A stretch of 64,000 nucleotides of DNA from CAVVEC01 sp963770485 (GCA_963770485.1 CAVYPX010000017.1:186001-250000); one strand, 5' to 3'; positions 51,058-60,186 are shown, counted from the stretch's first letter. Numbers and translations are program-made. The notes: generated from the letters alone by a model not told the origin.

Positions 51058-52388
51058 TAGCCTATAACTCACTTGATGGGCGTTAGTTTGAGCATCGCTG
51101 CACTGAAGGCACCGAGCGACACCAGGTACCCGTTCTGAATCTTTCCCAGGTCCTTTTTTGCCCACAGGTCATACGCATCCACGGTTCCCTTCACGCCAAT
51201 CTGCTGAAACGGTAGTGGGACGTTCACCGTGCCCAATACACGGTTGAAAACCCCCACGACCGTGCTGCCGTCGGACATTGTTTTTCTCCAGATCTCCTGC
51301 GGGCCTTGTTCCCACACCCTACGGCCCTGGGCGCCAAGGGGGTCCTGATCCACGGCAATCACATCGGAATTGGTGAGCAGGGCCCGATACTCCTGCTGCA
51401 ACTTGCTGTGCTTATCCAGCAACAGGGTCAGATCGTTGCCTGCAATCAGGGGCGAAGCCATGATGCACCACAGGGTCATCTGCATTTGATATTGGCCGAG
51501 GTTCATGCCTCCGTTGCCGATCTGAAGCATGTCAGCGTCGTTCCAGCCTTTCGTGGGACCGGCATAGGTTTCCAGTCCATTGTCACCGAAGCCGGTTTCC
51601 GCCATGATATAGAAATCATCTTTTACGTCTGGGCTGACGCGCCACAGATTCGCGCCCGACGCCGTGCCCCACATCCATGGTTGGTCGATTCCATAGTTGG
51701 AGATGGAGTATATGATCGGCCGATTGGTGTTTTGCAGGGCGGTCGACATCAGCTGAAAAACTGTCGGAGGGTCCCCGGTAGCGCTGCACCAGTCGTATTT
51801 CAGGTAATCGATGCCCCAGGAGGCGAAGGTATTAGCGTCCTGTTGTTCGTGCCCATAGCTTCCAACCCGCTTTGCGCACGAAAGTTTGCCGGGTGATGAA
51901 TAGATACCGATCTTCAGTCCCAGGCTGTGCACGTAATCGGCGAGAGCGGCCATTCCGTGGGGAAAGTTAATAGGATCGGGCCGGATGTTTCCCTCAGAAT
52001 CACGCCCACCTTGCCACTCATCGTCAATGTTGACGTAAGTGTAGCCGACAGCCTTCATCCCGCTGCGCACCATGGCCTCCGCTTGGGCTCGAATAATCGT
52101 GTCCGAAGGCGGCTTGTTCTTTATCAGCCCGAAGTAGTTCCACGAGTTCCATCCCATGGGCGGAGTTGTCTGGCCAACCGAGGAAGCAGGAAGTGCAACA
52201 AGCAACGCTCCTGATAACAAGAAGCTGACGGCTCTGGATGTTTTCATAAGTTCTATTTCACTGCGGGTCGCGAAAGGATCACTACGGGGCCGGCCCCCGG
52301 GGCGCGAGCTTGCGGCGCCGCCGGCACGTAGCAGGTGGTTTATGCTACTTCGACAGCAAAACTCTCGTCAAGGAGCCTTTTTACTCCC
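51058..52388. repeat. 1,331-bp inverted repeat, right copy
   Basis: The reverse-complement partner of 44667-45997 with the same length. Together the two copies enclose 5,060 bp (45998-51057) that could flip by homologous recombination. Confidence 0.92.
51069..52247 (-). CDS. GH27 alpha-galactosidase, copy 2
   Basis: The protein is identical in all 392 residues to that at 44808, including the nucleophile in YLKYDWCS and the acid/base in GWNDADML. It lies on the opposite strand at the right end of the 5-kb segment. The promoter-bearing upstream 140 bp are also duplicated, so both copies should be regulated alike. It stands divergently from the phosphoesterase gene at 52512, whose promoter begins 35 bp outside the repeat. 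Confidence 0.94.
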   Translation of the reverse strand: MKTSRAVSFLLSGALLVALPASSVGQTTPPMGWNSWNYFGLIKNKPPSDTIIRAQAEAMVRSGMKAVGYTYVNIDDEWQGGRDSEGNIRPDPINFPHGMAALADYVHSLGLKIGIYSSPGKLSCAKRVGSYGHEQQDANTFASWGIDYLKYDWCSATGDPPTVFQLMSTALQNTNRPIIYSISNYGIDQPWMWGTASGANLWRVSPDVKDDFYIMAETGFGDNGLETYAGPTKGWNDADMLQIGNGGMNLGQYQMQMTLWCIMASPLIAGNDLTLLLDKHSKLQQEYRALLTNSDVIAVDQDPLGAQGRRVWEQGPQEIWRKTMSDGSTVVGVFNRVLGTVNVPLPFQQIGVKGTVDAYDLWAKKDLGKIQNGYLVSLGAFSAAMLKLTPIK

Positions 52389-52422
52389 AAGCCGTTGCTG
52401 GCGACTAGAAGTGAATTTCCTC

Positions 52423-52451
52423 TTGCGTTGACGCTGTTTTTGGGTTACATT
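52423..52451 (+). promoter_or_regulatory. Phosphoesterase-type promoter (TTGCGT-17-TACATT)
   Basis: TTGCGT (52423-52428), 17 bp, TACATT (52446-52451). The leader that follows (CCTCTCCCGTTGTGTTCAAG, then GGAGG) is shared with the gene at 39831. Confidence 0.7.
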
Positions 52452-52511
52452 CTTTTTAACGTAGTCCGTTCCTCTCCCGTTGTGTTCAAGTTCAATCCCC
52501 TGGAGGACGTC

Positions 52512-53876
52512 GTGCGATCTCGCCTTATTCCCATGCTGTTTCTGCTCGCCCTCTCCAATCCCCTTGGGTTTGCCAGCCCACAACTAAGCGGTTCCGGCGA
52601 CGAGCATTCAGCTGGCGGAGTACAGTCGATCCAACACGTGATTATCGTAATGCAGGAGAATCGCAGCACGGACAACTTGTTTCATGACGAAAAGCTGATC
52701 GCGAACGGCGCGGACATCGCCAGTTACGGCCTGAATTCGAAGGGCAAGCGTATTCCGCTTACGCCAGTGTCACTGACGGCTGGTTATGATCTCGATCACA
52801 GCCACCCTTCGTTTGTGAGGATGTACGATGGGGGCAAAATGGATGGAGCGAACTTTATTCCAGTGCAGTGCGGTAAGAATAAGAAGTGTATCCCAAATCC
52901 CCAGTTCAAGTATATCGAGCCCTCGCAGTTGGCGCCCTACTTCCAAATAGCCGAGCAGTACACCTTCGCCGACCGAATGTTCCAGACCAACGAAGGAGCC
53001 AGCTTCCCGGCGCATCAGTTCATTCTTTCCGGGACTTCAGCGCCCAGCGCCACTAGCGATTTATTTGCCGCCGAGGATGTAGCTGGTTTCCTACATGCTA
53101 ATTGGGACATGGGGTGCGCGGGTGCTCCAAATGTATCCGTTCTGTTGGTTGATCCTTCGGGCCACGAGTCACAGAAGATGTTTCCGTGCTTCGAGCACCC
53201 CGCGTTGACGGATCTGCTCGATGACCAGGGACTGACCTGGCGCTACTATGCCACGGCCGCGAACAGTATCTGGACTGCCCCGAACGCGATTCAGCATATC
53301 CGTTTCGGTCCGGATTGGGCGAACGTCATTCTTCCTCAGACGCAGATATTTACCGACATCGCTAATGGTCAACTCCCCAGTGTCAGCTGGGTGACGCCAA
53401 GCGGACAGGCTTCCGATCACCCCTGGATGAACACGGGTTTAGGACCGTCGTGGGTAGCGTCCGTTGTCAATGCGGTTGGCACGAGCCAGTATTGGAACAG
53501 TACGGCCATCTTCATCACCTGGGATGACTGGGGAGGGTGGTACGACCATGTTCCGCCGCCCCAGGTCTTGGTGGATTGCCAGCAATGGGGTTGCGGGTAT
53601 GTGTATGGCTTTCGCGTGCCCCTGATCGTGGTTTCGCCTTACGCCAAGCAGAGTTACATTTCTCACGTGAATCATGACTTTGGCAGCATCCTGAAATTCA
53701 CAGAAGAAGTCTTCAACTTGCCGTCGCTGGGATATGCGGATGCCTACGCCGATGATCTTTCGGATTGCTTCAACTTTAACCAGGGGCCGAAGAGGTTTCG
53801 CACAATTGCAGCCCCGCACGACGCTGACTACTTTCTCAATGACCGGACGCCGCCAACCCCTGCCGACACCGATTGA
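52512..53876 (+). CDS. Phospholipase C/acid phosphatase-family phosphoesterase 4
   Basis: 454 residues; GTG start at 52512 with CTGGAGGACGTC before it, as in its paralogues. The signal peptide is RLIPMLFLLALSNPLGFA. The domain motifs are HVIIVMQENRSTDNLFHDEK, GASFPAHQFILSGTSAPSAT, QASDHPWMNTGLGPSWVASV, TWDDWGGWYDHVPPPQV and FRVPLIVVSPYAKQSYISHV. From about GLTWRYYATAANSIW to the end (TPPTPADTD) it is identical in protein to the gene at 58711. Before that point they differ at about 20 positions and have unrelated signal peptides. It should be an extracellular phosphatase or phospholipase. It is followed after 155 bp by a GloVer gene on the same strand. Confidence 0.9.
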   Translation: MRSRLIPMLFLLALSNPLGFASPQLSGSGDEHSAGGVQSIQHVIIVMQENRSTDNLFHDEKLIANGADIASYGLNSKGKRIPLTPVSLTAGYDLDHSHPSFVRMYDGGKMDGANFIPVQCGKNKKCIPNPQFKYIEPSQLAPYFQIAEQYTFADRMFQTNEGASFPAHQFILSGTSAPSATSDLFAAEDVAGFLHANWDMGCAGAPNVSVLLVDPSGHESQKMFPCFEHPALTDLLDDQGLTWRYYATAANSIWTAPNAIQHIRFGPDWANVILPQTQIFTDIANGQLPSVSWVTPSGQASDHPWMNTGLGPSWVASVVNAVGTSQYWNSTAIFITWDDWGGWYDHVPPPQVLVDCQQWGCGYVYGFRVPLIVVSPYAKQSYISHVNHDFGSILKFTEEVFNLPSLGYADAYADDLSDCFNFNQGPKRFRTIAAPHDADYFLNDRTPPTPADTD

Positions 53877-53973
53877 TGCACGGTTAGGGAGCCACCTCGA
53901 GTGGGCTGCTATCTCCGAATCAGGTGTCGATCAGGGTTCCGACTTCTCTCCTTCGGGGCAGGCCGAAAGTCTC

Positions 53974-54003
53974 TTCGTGATCTTGTGCTATAGAGCTTAG
54001 GAT
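53974..54003 (+). promoter_or_regulatory. GloVer-type promoter, weaker version
   Basis: GAAAGTCTC followed by TTCGTG (53974-53979), 18 bp, TAGGAT (53998-54003). The same AAAGTCTC and TAGGATGGTTGGG are seen before the gene at 58711. Confidence 0.5.
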
Positions 54004-54031
54004 GGTTGGGTATTTGACAGGGAAGGTGTTC

Positions 54032-55234
54032 ATGACGAATAGAGTGCCACATCGGGGCCGCATTTCGCGGATATGGCGGCGAGTGACCAGTACCATGCTG
54101 GCGTTGGCAGTCGTGCCTGTGCTAGCGGTAGTTCCAACTCAACCGGCGCAAGCACAGACTTTCACACTGCTGCACAGCTTCACTGGGGGGAAGGACGGCG
54201 GGTATCCCTACGCAGGTTTGGTGCGGGATGCCGCGGGCAATCTGTACGGCACCGCCGAGTACGGCGGAGCCGGCTACGGAGTGGTGTTCAAGGTGAGTTC
54301 CAGTGGCACCGAGACTGTGCTGCATACCTTTGCCGGGGGCAAGGACGGTAAATATCCGTTCGCAGGACTGGTCCGGGAACCGAACGGAACTATTTTTGGC
54401 ACAACCGCGTATGGCGGATCCTCGGGGGCCGGAATCGTGTTCGAGCTGAGTAAGAGCGGCAAAGAAACCGTGCTGCACACCTTCGCCGGCGGCACCGCAG
54501 ACGGCTGCAATCCCTACGGAGGTTTGATCCGCGACGCAGCGGGTAATCTCTACGGCACCACCGAGTTCTGCGGGGCTTCCGGGTACGGAACAGTGTTCAA
54601 GATAGATACGACCGGCACTGAGACGCTGCTGCACAGCTTTGCCGGGGGCGCGTCAGACGGGGCATATCCCTTGTGGACCAGTTTGCTCAGAGACAAGAAA
54701 GGCGACTTCTACGGCGTGACCGATGAAGGCGGCACTTCCGGTGAGGGAGTGGTGTACATGCTGAGTTCGAGCGGCACGTTGACCGTGCTCCATGCCTTCG
54801 CGGGGGGAACCGCGGATGGATGCAATCCCTTCGGAACTCCGGCTATGGACAATGCAGGCAATCTCTATGGTAGCGCCGAGTTGTGCGGTTCGCGCAACAA
54901 GGGAATCGTATGGGAGTTGAGCACGGCGGGCACCGAGACCGTGCTGCATAGCTTCATTGGTAGGTCGACGGACGGGGCATATCCCGGCTCAGGTGTGATT
55001 CTGGACGCGCAGGGTAACCTCTACGGTGACACCGAGGGTGGCGACGCTTTCGGCCTCGGAGCGGTGTATGAACTGAATCAGAATGGCACGCTAACCCTGC
55101 TGCACGGGTTCAACGGGCCGGACGGGGACACCCCCTTCGGAGGCGTGACCCTGGATGGAACAGGCAATCTTTACGGCACCTCGTTCGCGGGTGGAGTGCA
55201 GGGCTCTGGGACAGTGTGGAAGGTAACGCCCTAG
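54032..55234 (+). CDS. GloVer tandem-repeat secreted protein 4
   Basis: 400 residues from ATG 54032 (the frame allows an earlier start at 54002, inside the promoter). The signal peptide is TSTMLALAVVPVLAVVPTQPAQAQ. The nine or so repeats include YPYAGLVRDAAGNLYGTAEY, VFKVSSSGTETVLHTFAGG and VFKIDTTGTETLLHSFAGG. Cys motifs sit in the fourth and seventh repeats (TTEFCGASGYGT, SAELCGSRNKGI). The product ends SGTVWKVTP. Scrambled pieces of a near-identical gene occur at 39345. The downstream GloVer gene at 55355 is convergent. Confidence 0.88.
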   Translation: MTNRVPHRGRISRIWRRVTSTMLALAVVPVLAVVPTQPAQAQTFTLLHSFTGGKDGGYPYAGLVRDAAGNLYGTAEYGGAGYGVVFKVSSSGTETVLHTFAGGKDGKYPFAGLVREPNGTIFGTTAYGGSSGAGIVFELSKSGKETVLHTFAGGTADGCNPYGGLIRDAAGNLYGTTEFCGASGYGTVFKIDTTGTETLLHSFAGGASDGAYPLWTSLLRDKKGDFYGVTDEGGTSGEGVVYMLSSSGTLTVLHAFAGGTADGCNPFGTPAMDNAGNLYGSAELCGSRNKGIVWELSTAGTETVLHSFIGRSTDGAYPGSGVILDAQGNLYGDTEGGDAFGLGAVYELNQNGTLTLLHGFNGPDGDTPFGGVTLDGTGNLYGTSFAGGVQGSGTVWKVTP

Positions 55235-55354
55235 TCGGAAGCAATGCTGCCGCGACCGTGGCGAGGTGGCCACTCGCCCCGGCCGCTGAAGCGATCAGGG
55301 GCAGTAGCATCAAAGGCGACGATCATCGGGCGGGAGCGGCCGCAAAGACGCAGC

Positions 55355-56614
55355 TTAAGGCGTGAACTCAAATATGGTTCCCGGGTCATTGGCGCCCCCG
55401 AAGATGGTCGCGCCATAGAAATTGCCTTTCCCGTCAGAAATCAGGTTCGCGTAGGAACGGGCTCCGTCCCTCGGCCAACCTCGGAACGAATACACCACGC
55501 TTTCCGTCCATCCGCCGTTGGCAGGGGTTAACTTGAAGATTACGCCGTCATTTTTCGGACCGCCCGTATCAGTCGTGCCATAAAGATTGCCCGTACTGTC
55601 GAAGGTCAACCCAGCGAATGGAGTAGCCCCATCTGGGTTGCCGGTAAAGGAATACACGAAGCTCTCGGTCCATTTGCCGTTCGACGGGCTTAACTCGAAC
55701 ACCACGCCGCAACCGTCCTTGCAGGCGGTTCCGGAACCGCCGTAGCGGGTGGTGCTGTACAGATTGCCGGCAGTGTCCATGAGGAGGTCGGCGTCGGGTT
55801 CGATCCCGTCGGTGGGCGATCCAGCAAAGTGATGAAGCACGGTTTCTGTCCATTTCCCCTTGGAGGAAGGCGTCAATTCAAAAACCACTCCATGCCCTTT
55901 GGTGCCGCCGCGGCCAGTCGTTCCATACAAATTGCCAGACTGGTCGAAGATCAGCCCGGCGAGGGGGCCGTTTCCGTCTCTGCCCTTGAAGTTGTAGAGC
56001 ACAGTCTTGGTCCAGCCGTTGTTTGAGGGCGAAAGCTCAAATACCGTACCTTTGCCATAAGTGCCTCCGCCGTTAGTGGTGCTGTAGAGATTGCCTGTTT
56101 TGTCGAAGATCAGTTCCGCAAAGGGGTTCTCGCCATCGCTGCCGCCGGTAAAGGCGTGGAGGATGGTTTCCGTCCACGTGCCGTTACCGGGTGACAATTC
56201 AAAAACTGTGCCGCATGCGTAGGTACAACTTGTGGGGCCACCGTAGCGTGTTGTGCCATAGAGATTGCCGGAGCCGTCAAAAATCAGACTGGCGCTGGGC
56301 TTGCCCGCATCTGAGGGACGTCCTTGAAAGTTGTAGAGTATGTTCTCAGTCCACTTGCCCTTGGACCCAGGCGTCAACTCGAAGGCGATGCCACAGCCGT
56401 TGTGACACGGTCCCGTGCCACCCTCGTAGGTGGTACCATAAAGCTTGCCCGAGCTGTCGAAGATCACAGCCGCGAACGGAAATTGCCCGTCCGAGCCGGC
56501 TCCGAAGGAATGCAGGACCTTCACCGTCTGCCCATCGGCGGTCGCCAACATCAGAACCACAGTGAAGATCGCCATAGCTATGCTTGGGGCGACAGAAGAC
56601 CTCTTGCGGTGCAT
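55355..56614 (-). CDS. GloVer tandem-repeat secreted protein 5 (longer-repeat type)
   Basis: 419 residues; ATG at 56614 with CGGGAGGTAACG upstream. The signal peptide is SIAMAIFTVVLMLATADGQ. Repeats are longer (about 55 residues) than in the neighbours: FPFAAVIFDSSGKLYGTTYE, VFELTPGSKGKWTENILYNF. The insert KWTE-ILYNF before each new repeat, plus Cys-bearing loops (GPCHNGCGIAF, TSCTYACGTVF, ACKDGCGVVF), places it in a different GloVer subfamily. No shared GloVer promoter was found upstream. Likely extracellular; function unknown. Confidence 0.88.
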   Translation of the reverse strand: MHRKRSSVAPSIAMAIFTVVLMLATADGQTVKVLHSFGAGSDGQFPFAAVIFDSSGKLYGTTYEGGTGPCHNGCGIAFELTPGSKGKWTENILYNFQGRPSDAGKPSASLIFDGSGNLYGTTRYGGPTSCTYACGTVFELSPGNGTWTETILHAFTGGSDGENPFAELIFDKTGNLYSTTNGGGTYGKGTVFELSPSNNGWTKTVLYNFKGRDGNGPLAGLIFDQSGNLYGTTGRGGTKGHGVVFELTPSSKGKWTETVLHHFAGSPTDGIEPDADLLMDTAGNLYSTTRYGGSGTACKDGCGVVFELSPSNGKWTESFVYSFTGNPDGATPFAGLTFDSTGNLYGTTDTGGPKNDGVIFKLTPANGGWTESVVYSFRGWPRDGARSYANLISDGKGNFYGATIFGGANDPGTIFEFTP

Positions 56615-57124
56615 AAGCGTTACCTCCCGGGAACTATATTCAAGATGCCGAATCGGCTACTATCGCGGCGGGCGACTTGGGACAGCCGAGGCCAACCAGT
56701 CTCCCCCTTCGCGAATCCCCTGTCAATATGAAAGACTTTGCAACATGAAAGGGTTTGCGGCATCTGGGAGACCCTTCCAGAGAAGGCAACTGGTGTACAA
56801 GGCAGGCAGTCACTGGGAGACACCTCTCTTTGTTTTCGGTAGCTGGTTGGCGGGGTAGTCAGTCATGCAGCAGCTCATTAAGGATATTCGCAGTTGATTC
56901 GATCCGCTCGACGAGGCACCCGAATCGGACTGGAATTTCGGCAGCCGAAGGAACTCTTATGGGAGTTGTGGGCTGCCTGTGGCGCAGCACTCGGGTCCAT
57001 TTTGTTCCAGGCTCGATGGCACCAGTAACCTTCGACCTTGGCCCGTTTTGCCCACGCGCTGCCGCCTACCACTTTTATCCCTGTGCGGGTGGGTAGCCGC
57101 CGATGACCATTTTGTTAGAACCTC
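56615..57124. other. Gene-free stretch of 510 bp
   Basis: No convincing gene, repeat or terminator. A weak frame at 56755-57096 has no family character. Confidence 0.4.
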
Positions 57125-58441
57125 TCAGTCGTCGTCGGGATCGGTAGGCGGGGAATTGTCGTTGAGGAAGTACTTGGCTTTCAGGGGCGCTTTGATGGTA
57201 TGGAAAACCAACGGCTTCTGGTTGAAGTTGAAGCAGTCGGTGAGGTCGTCAGAGTAGGCGTCGCCAAACCCGAGTGAAGGCAGGCCGAAAGCCGTTTCCA
57301 CGAATTTCACGACGCTGCTGAAATCGTGGGTCACGTGCGACACGTAACCCGGCTTGGCGTAAGGCGAAATGACGACCAGAGGCACGCGAAAACCGTACAT
57401 GTAAGAGTTAATGATCGGTGGCGGAACGTGGTCGTACCAACCTCCCCAGTCATCCCAAGTGACGAAAATGGCGGTACTGTTCCAATACTTGCTCTTGCCC
57501 ACCGCGTTGACCACGGAAGCCACCCACGACGGCCCCGAACCATCGTTGCCATGCGGATGATCGGACGAAAGCCCCGGAGGTATAACCCAGCTCACGTTGG
57601 CCAAGTGACCCTTGGCGATGTCCGTCAACACTTGTTTCGGAGAAGGGATCACGTAGCTCCAATCTTTACTGTGGTAAATATGGCTAATCACGTTGGGGCC
57701 GGTCCAGACGTAATCCAGCGACACCGTGTAGTAGCGCCAACTGAGGTTCTGGTTGTCGAGCAGATCCATCAACGTGAGATGTTCGAAGCATGGGAACATT
57801 ACCTGTTTTTCTTGGCCCACGGGATTGATTAAGTAAGTGAAAATATAGGGAGCAGAACCGCAACCAGAATGCTTAGCGGGCTTCGAGATTCCGAATGTAT
57901 CCTCCCCCTCGAACAGTTTGCTGGTTGCTGAGGGAGCAGAAGTAGCAGCGATAATAAACTGATGCGCGGGATAGCTCGGTCCCTGATTACTCTGAAACAT
58001 TCGATCCGCAAACGCATAGTGCTCGGCCATTTGGAAGTAGGGTTTCACGTCCGACTCTGGGACATACGCAAACTGGGGATTTGGCGGGCAGCCGGTGCCG
58101 CATTGTACTGGGATCAGGTCGGCCCCATCCATTTTTCCCCCGTCATACATCCACACGAAGTCAGGATGATAATGGTCCAGACCATAGCTGTTGGCCAGCT
58201 TCACCGGCTCCAGGGTAATCTTTTGTCCTTTCGAATTGAAGCCGTAGTTGGCGGTGTCGGCACCCTTAAGGCCATGGAACAGGTTGTCGGTTGAACGATT
58301 CTCCTGCATGATGATAATCACGTGTTGAATGACCTGCACTCCGGGAGGCGAGTCTTTGCCTCCGTTCGCTTGGTCAGTGGCAAACGCCAGCGGAGTCGAG
58401 AGCAGGAGCAGAAGCAAGAAGGAAGCGAAGCGAGACAGCAC
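57125..58441 (-). CDS. Phospholipase C/acid phosphatase-family phosphoesterase 5
   Basis: 438 residues; GTG start at 58441 with CTGGAGGGTTTC before it (the frame extends to 58525, but that is promoter). The signal peptide is FASFLLLLLLSTPLAFA. Motifs are HVIIIMQENRSTDNLFHGLK, QSNQGPSYPAHQFIIAATSA, SSDHPHGNDGSGPSWVAS, TWDDWGGWYDHVPPPI, FRVPLVVISPYAKPGYVSHV and HDFSSVVKFVETAFGLPSLG. It is the close paralogue of the gene at 37921 (both have HGLKGADTANYG). It is preceded by the common phosphoesterase promoter. It should act outside the cytoplasm on phosphoesters. Confidence 0.88.
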   Translation of the reverse strand: MLSRFASFLLLLLLSTPLAFATDQANGGKDSPPGVQVIQHVIIIMQENRSTDNLFHGLKGADTANYGFNSKGQKITLEPVKLANSYGLDHYHPDFVWMYDGGKMDGADLIPVQCGTGCPPNPQFAYVPESDVKPYFQMAEHYAFADRMFQSNQGPSYPAHQFIIAATSAPSATSKLFEGEDTFGISKPAKHSGCGSAPYIFTYLINPVGQEKQVMFPCFEHLTLMDLLDNQNLSWRYYTVSLDYVWTGPNVISHIYHSKDWSYVIPSPKQVLTDIAKGHLANVSWVIPPGLSSDHPHGNDGSGPSWVASVVNAVGKSKYWNSTAIFVTWDDWGGWYDHVPPPIINSYMYGFRVPLVVISPYAKPGYVSHVTHDFSSVVKFVETAFGLPSLGFGDAYSDDLTDCFNFNQKPLVFHTIKAPLKAKYFLNDNSPPTDPDDD

Positions 58442-58500
58442 GAAACCCTCCAGTAGTTGAGCTGGAACAGCGGGAAGGAACCGCAGAACAGCCGAACGTA

Positions 58501-58530
58501 AATCTAACCCAAACCGCGTCGTCAATGCAA
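58501..58530 (-). promoter_or_regulatory. Phosphoesterase-type promoter (TTGCAT-18-TAGATT)
   Basis: On the minus strand TTGCAT (58530-58525), 18 bp, TAGATT (58506-58501), followed by the conserved leader up to GGAGG. Confidence 0.6.
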
Positions 58531-58710
58531 CTAGACAATTTGGTAGTGTCTGAAATCTGCGTTGGTGCTATTTGTCAGAACGTCTTACCGAAGCGGTTTG
58601 CAAAATACGTTTGACACTTCACCCGGAGAAGACGACGCTGCTGAAATTTGGGCGCTACCCAGAGGAACGCGCGAAGAGGCAGGGAAAGAAGAAACCCGGC
58701 ACCCGGGGCA

Positions 58711-60132
58711 TCAATCGGTGTCGGCAGGGGTTGGCGGCGTCCGGTCATTGAGAAAGTAGTCAGCATCGTGCGGGGCTGCAATTGTGCGGAACCTCTTCGG
58801 CCCCTGGTTAAAGTTGAAGCAATCCGAAAGATCATCGGCGTAGGCATCCGCATATCCCAGCGACGGCAAGTTGAAGACTTCTTCTGTGAATTTCAGGATG
58901 CTGCCAAAGTCATGATTCACGTGAGAAATGTAACTCTGCTTGGCGTAAGGCGAAACCACGATCAGGGGCACGCGAAAGCCATACACATACCCGCAACCCC
59001 ATTGCTGGCAATCCACCAAGACCTGGGGCGGCGGAACATGGTCGTACCACCCTCCCCAGTCATCCCAGGTGATGAAGATGGCCGTACTGTTCCAATACTG
59101 GCTCGTGCCAACCGCATTGACAACGGACGCTACCCACGACGGTCCTAAACCCGTGTTCATCCAGGGGTGATCGGAAGCCTGTCCGCTTGGCGTCACCCAG
59201 CTGACACTGGGGAGTTGACCATTAGCGATGTCGGTAAATATCTGCGTCTGAGGAAGAATGACGTTCGCCCAATCCGGACCGAAACGGATATGCTGAATCG
59301 CGTTCGGGGCAGTCCAGATACTGTTCGCGGCCGTGGCATAGTAGCGCCAGGTCAGTCCCTGGGCATCGAGCAGATCCGTCAGCGTGAGGTGCTCGAAGCA
59401 CGGAAATATCCTCTGTGACTCGAGACCCGAAGGATCAATCAACCGAACGGTTGCCTTTGGAGAACCCGCGCACCCCATGTCCCAATTAGCATGTAGGAAA
59501 CCAACCACATCCTCGGCGGCAAATAAATTGCTAGTGGCGCTGGGTGCCGAAGTCCCGGCAAAAATAAACTGATGCCCCGGGAAGCTGGTTCCTTCGTTGG
59601 TCTGAAACATTCGGTCGGCGAAGGTGAACTGCTCGGCTATTTGGAAGTAGGGCGCCAACTGCGAGGGCTCGATATACTTGAACTGGGGATTTGGGATGCA
59701 CTTCTTATTCTTACCGCACTGCACTGGAATAAGGTTTGCTCCATCCATTTTGCCCCCGTCGTACATCAGCTCGAACGAATGGTGGCTGTGATAGAGATCA
59801 TAACCAGCCGTCAGTGACACTGGCGTAAGCGGAATACGCTTGCCCTTCGAATTCAGACCGTAACTGGCGATGTCCGCGCCGTTCGCGATCAGCTTTTCGT
59901 CATGAAACAAGTTGTCCGTGCTGCGATTCTCCTGCATTACGATAATCACGTGTTGGATTACTTGCGATCCTGCACGTAGCCCAGTGGTGCTTTCGGGATT
60001 GTTTGACTGTGCCCAGGCGAATTGGGTGGCAACGACGGCGGGCACAAGTACCAGTGCTGAAACCAGCGCGGCCCTTGCCGCTCGCAGGCTCACCCGCGAA
60101 ATCCAGCCCCGCTGTCGCACTGAGTTCGTCAT
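58711..60132 (-). CDS. Chimeric phosphoesterase 6 with a GloVer-type promoter and signal peptide
   Basis: 473 residues from ATG 60132 (AAAAGGAGAGCGATC before it). The first ~50 residues (MTNSVRQRGWISRVSLRAAR and ALVLVPAVVATQFAWAQ) belong to the GloVer family signal peptides (compare MTNRVPHRGRISRIW at 54032). From QHVIIVMQENRSTDNLFHDE the protein is a phosphoesterase, and its last ~240 residues are identical to the product of 52512. Catalytic motifs (QENR, TWDDWGGWYDH) are intact. The promoter is also of GloVer type. So a recombination joined a GloVer 5' region to a phosphoesterase body, which probably changed its regulation but kept export. Confidence 0.9.
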   Translation of the reverse strand: MTNSVRQRGWISRVSLRAARAALVSALVLVPAVVATQFAWAQSNNPESTTGLRAGSQVIQHVIIVMQENRSTDNLFHDEKLIANGADIASYGLNSKGKRIPLTPVSLTAGYDLYHSHHSFELMYDGGKMDGANLIPVQCGKNKKCIPNPQFKYIEPSQLAPYFQIAEQFTFADRMFQTNEGTSFPGHQFIFAGTSAPSATSNLFAAEDVVGFLHANWDMGCAGSPKATVRLIDPSGLESQRIFPCFEHLTLTDLLDAQGLTWRYYATAANSIWTAPNAIQHIRFGPDWANVILPQTQIFTDIANGQLPSVSWVTPSGQASDHPWMNTGLGPSWVASVVNAVGTSQYWNSTAIFITWDDWGGWYDHVPPPQVLVDCQQWGCGYVYGFRVPLIVVSPYAKQSYISHVNHDFGSILKFTEEVFNLPSLGYADAYADDLSDCFNFNQGPKRFRTIAAPHDADYFLNDRTPPTPADTD

Positions 60133-60158
60133 GATCGCTCTCCTTTTACAGCCCAACC

Positions 60159-60186
60159 ATCCTACGGCTCCTGCGACAGATGGCAA
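60159..60186 (-). promoter_or_regulatory. GloVer-type promoter on a phosphoesterase gene (TTGCCA-16-TAGGAT)
   Basis: On the minus strand TTGCCA (60186-60181), 16 bp, TAGGAT (60164-60159), with CGAAAGTCTC upstream and GGTTGGG downstream. Confidence 0.65.
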
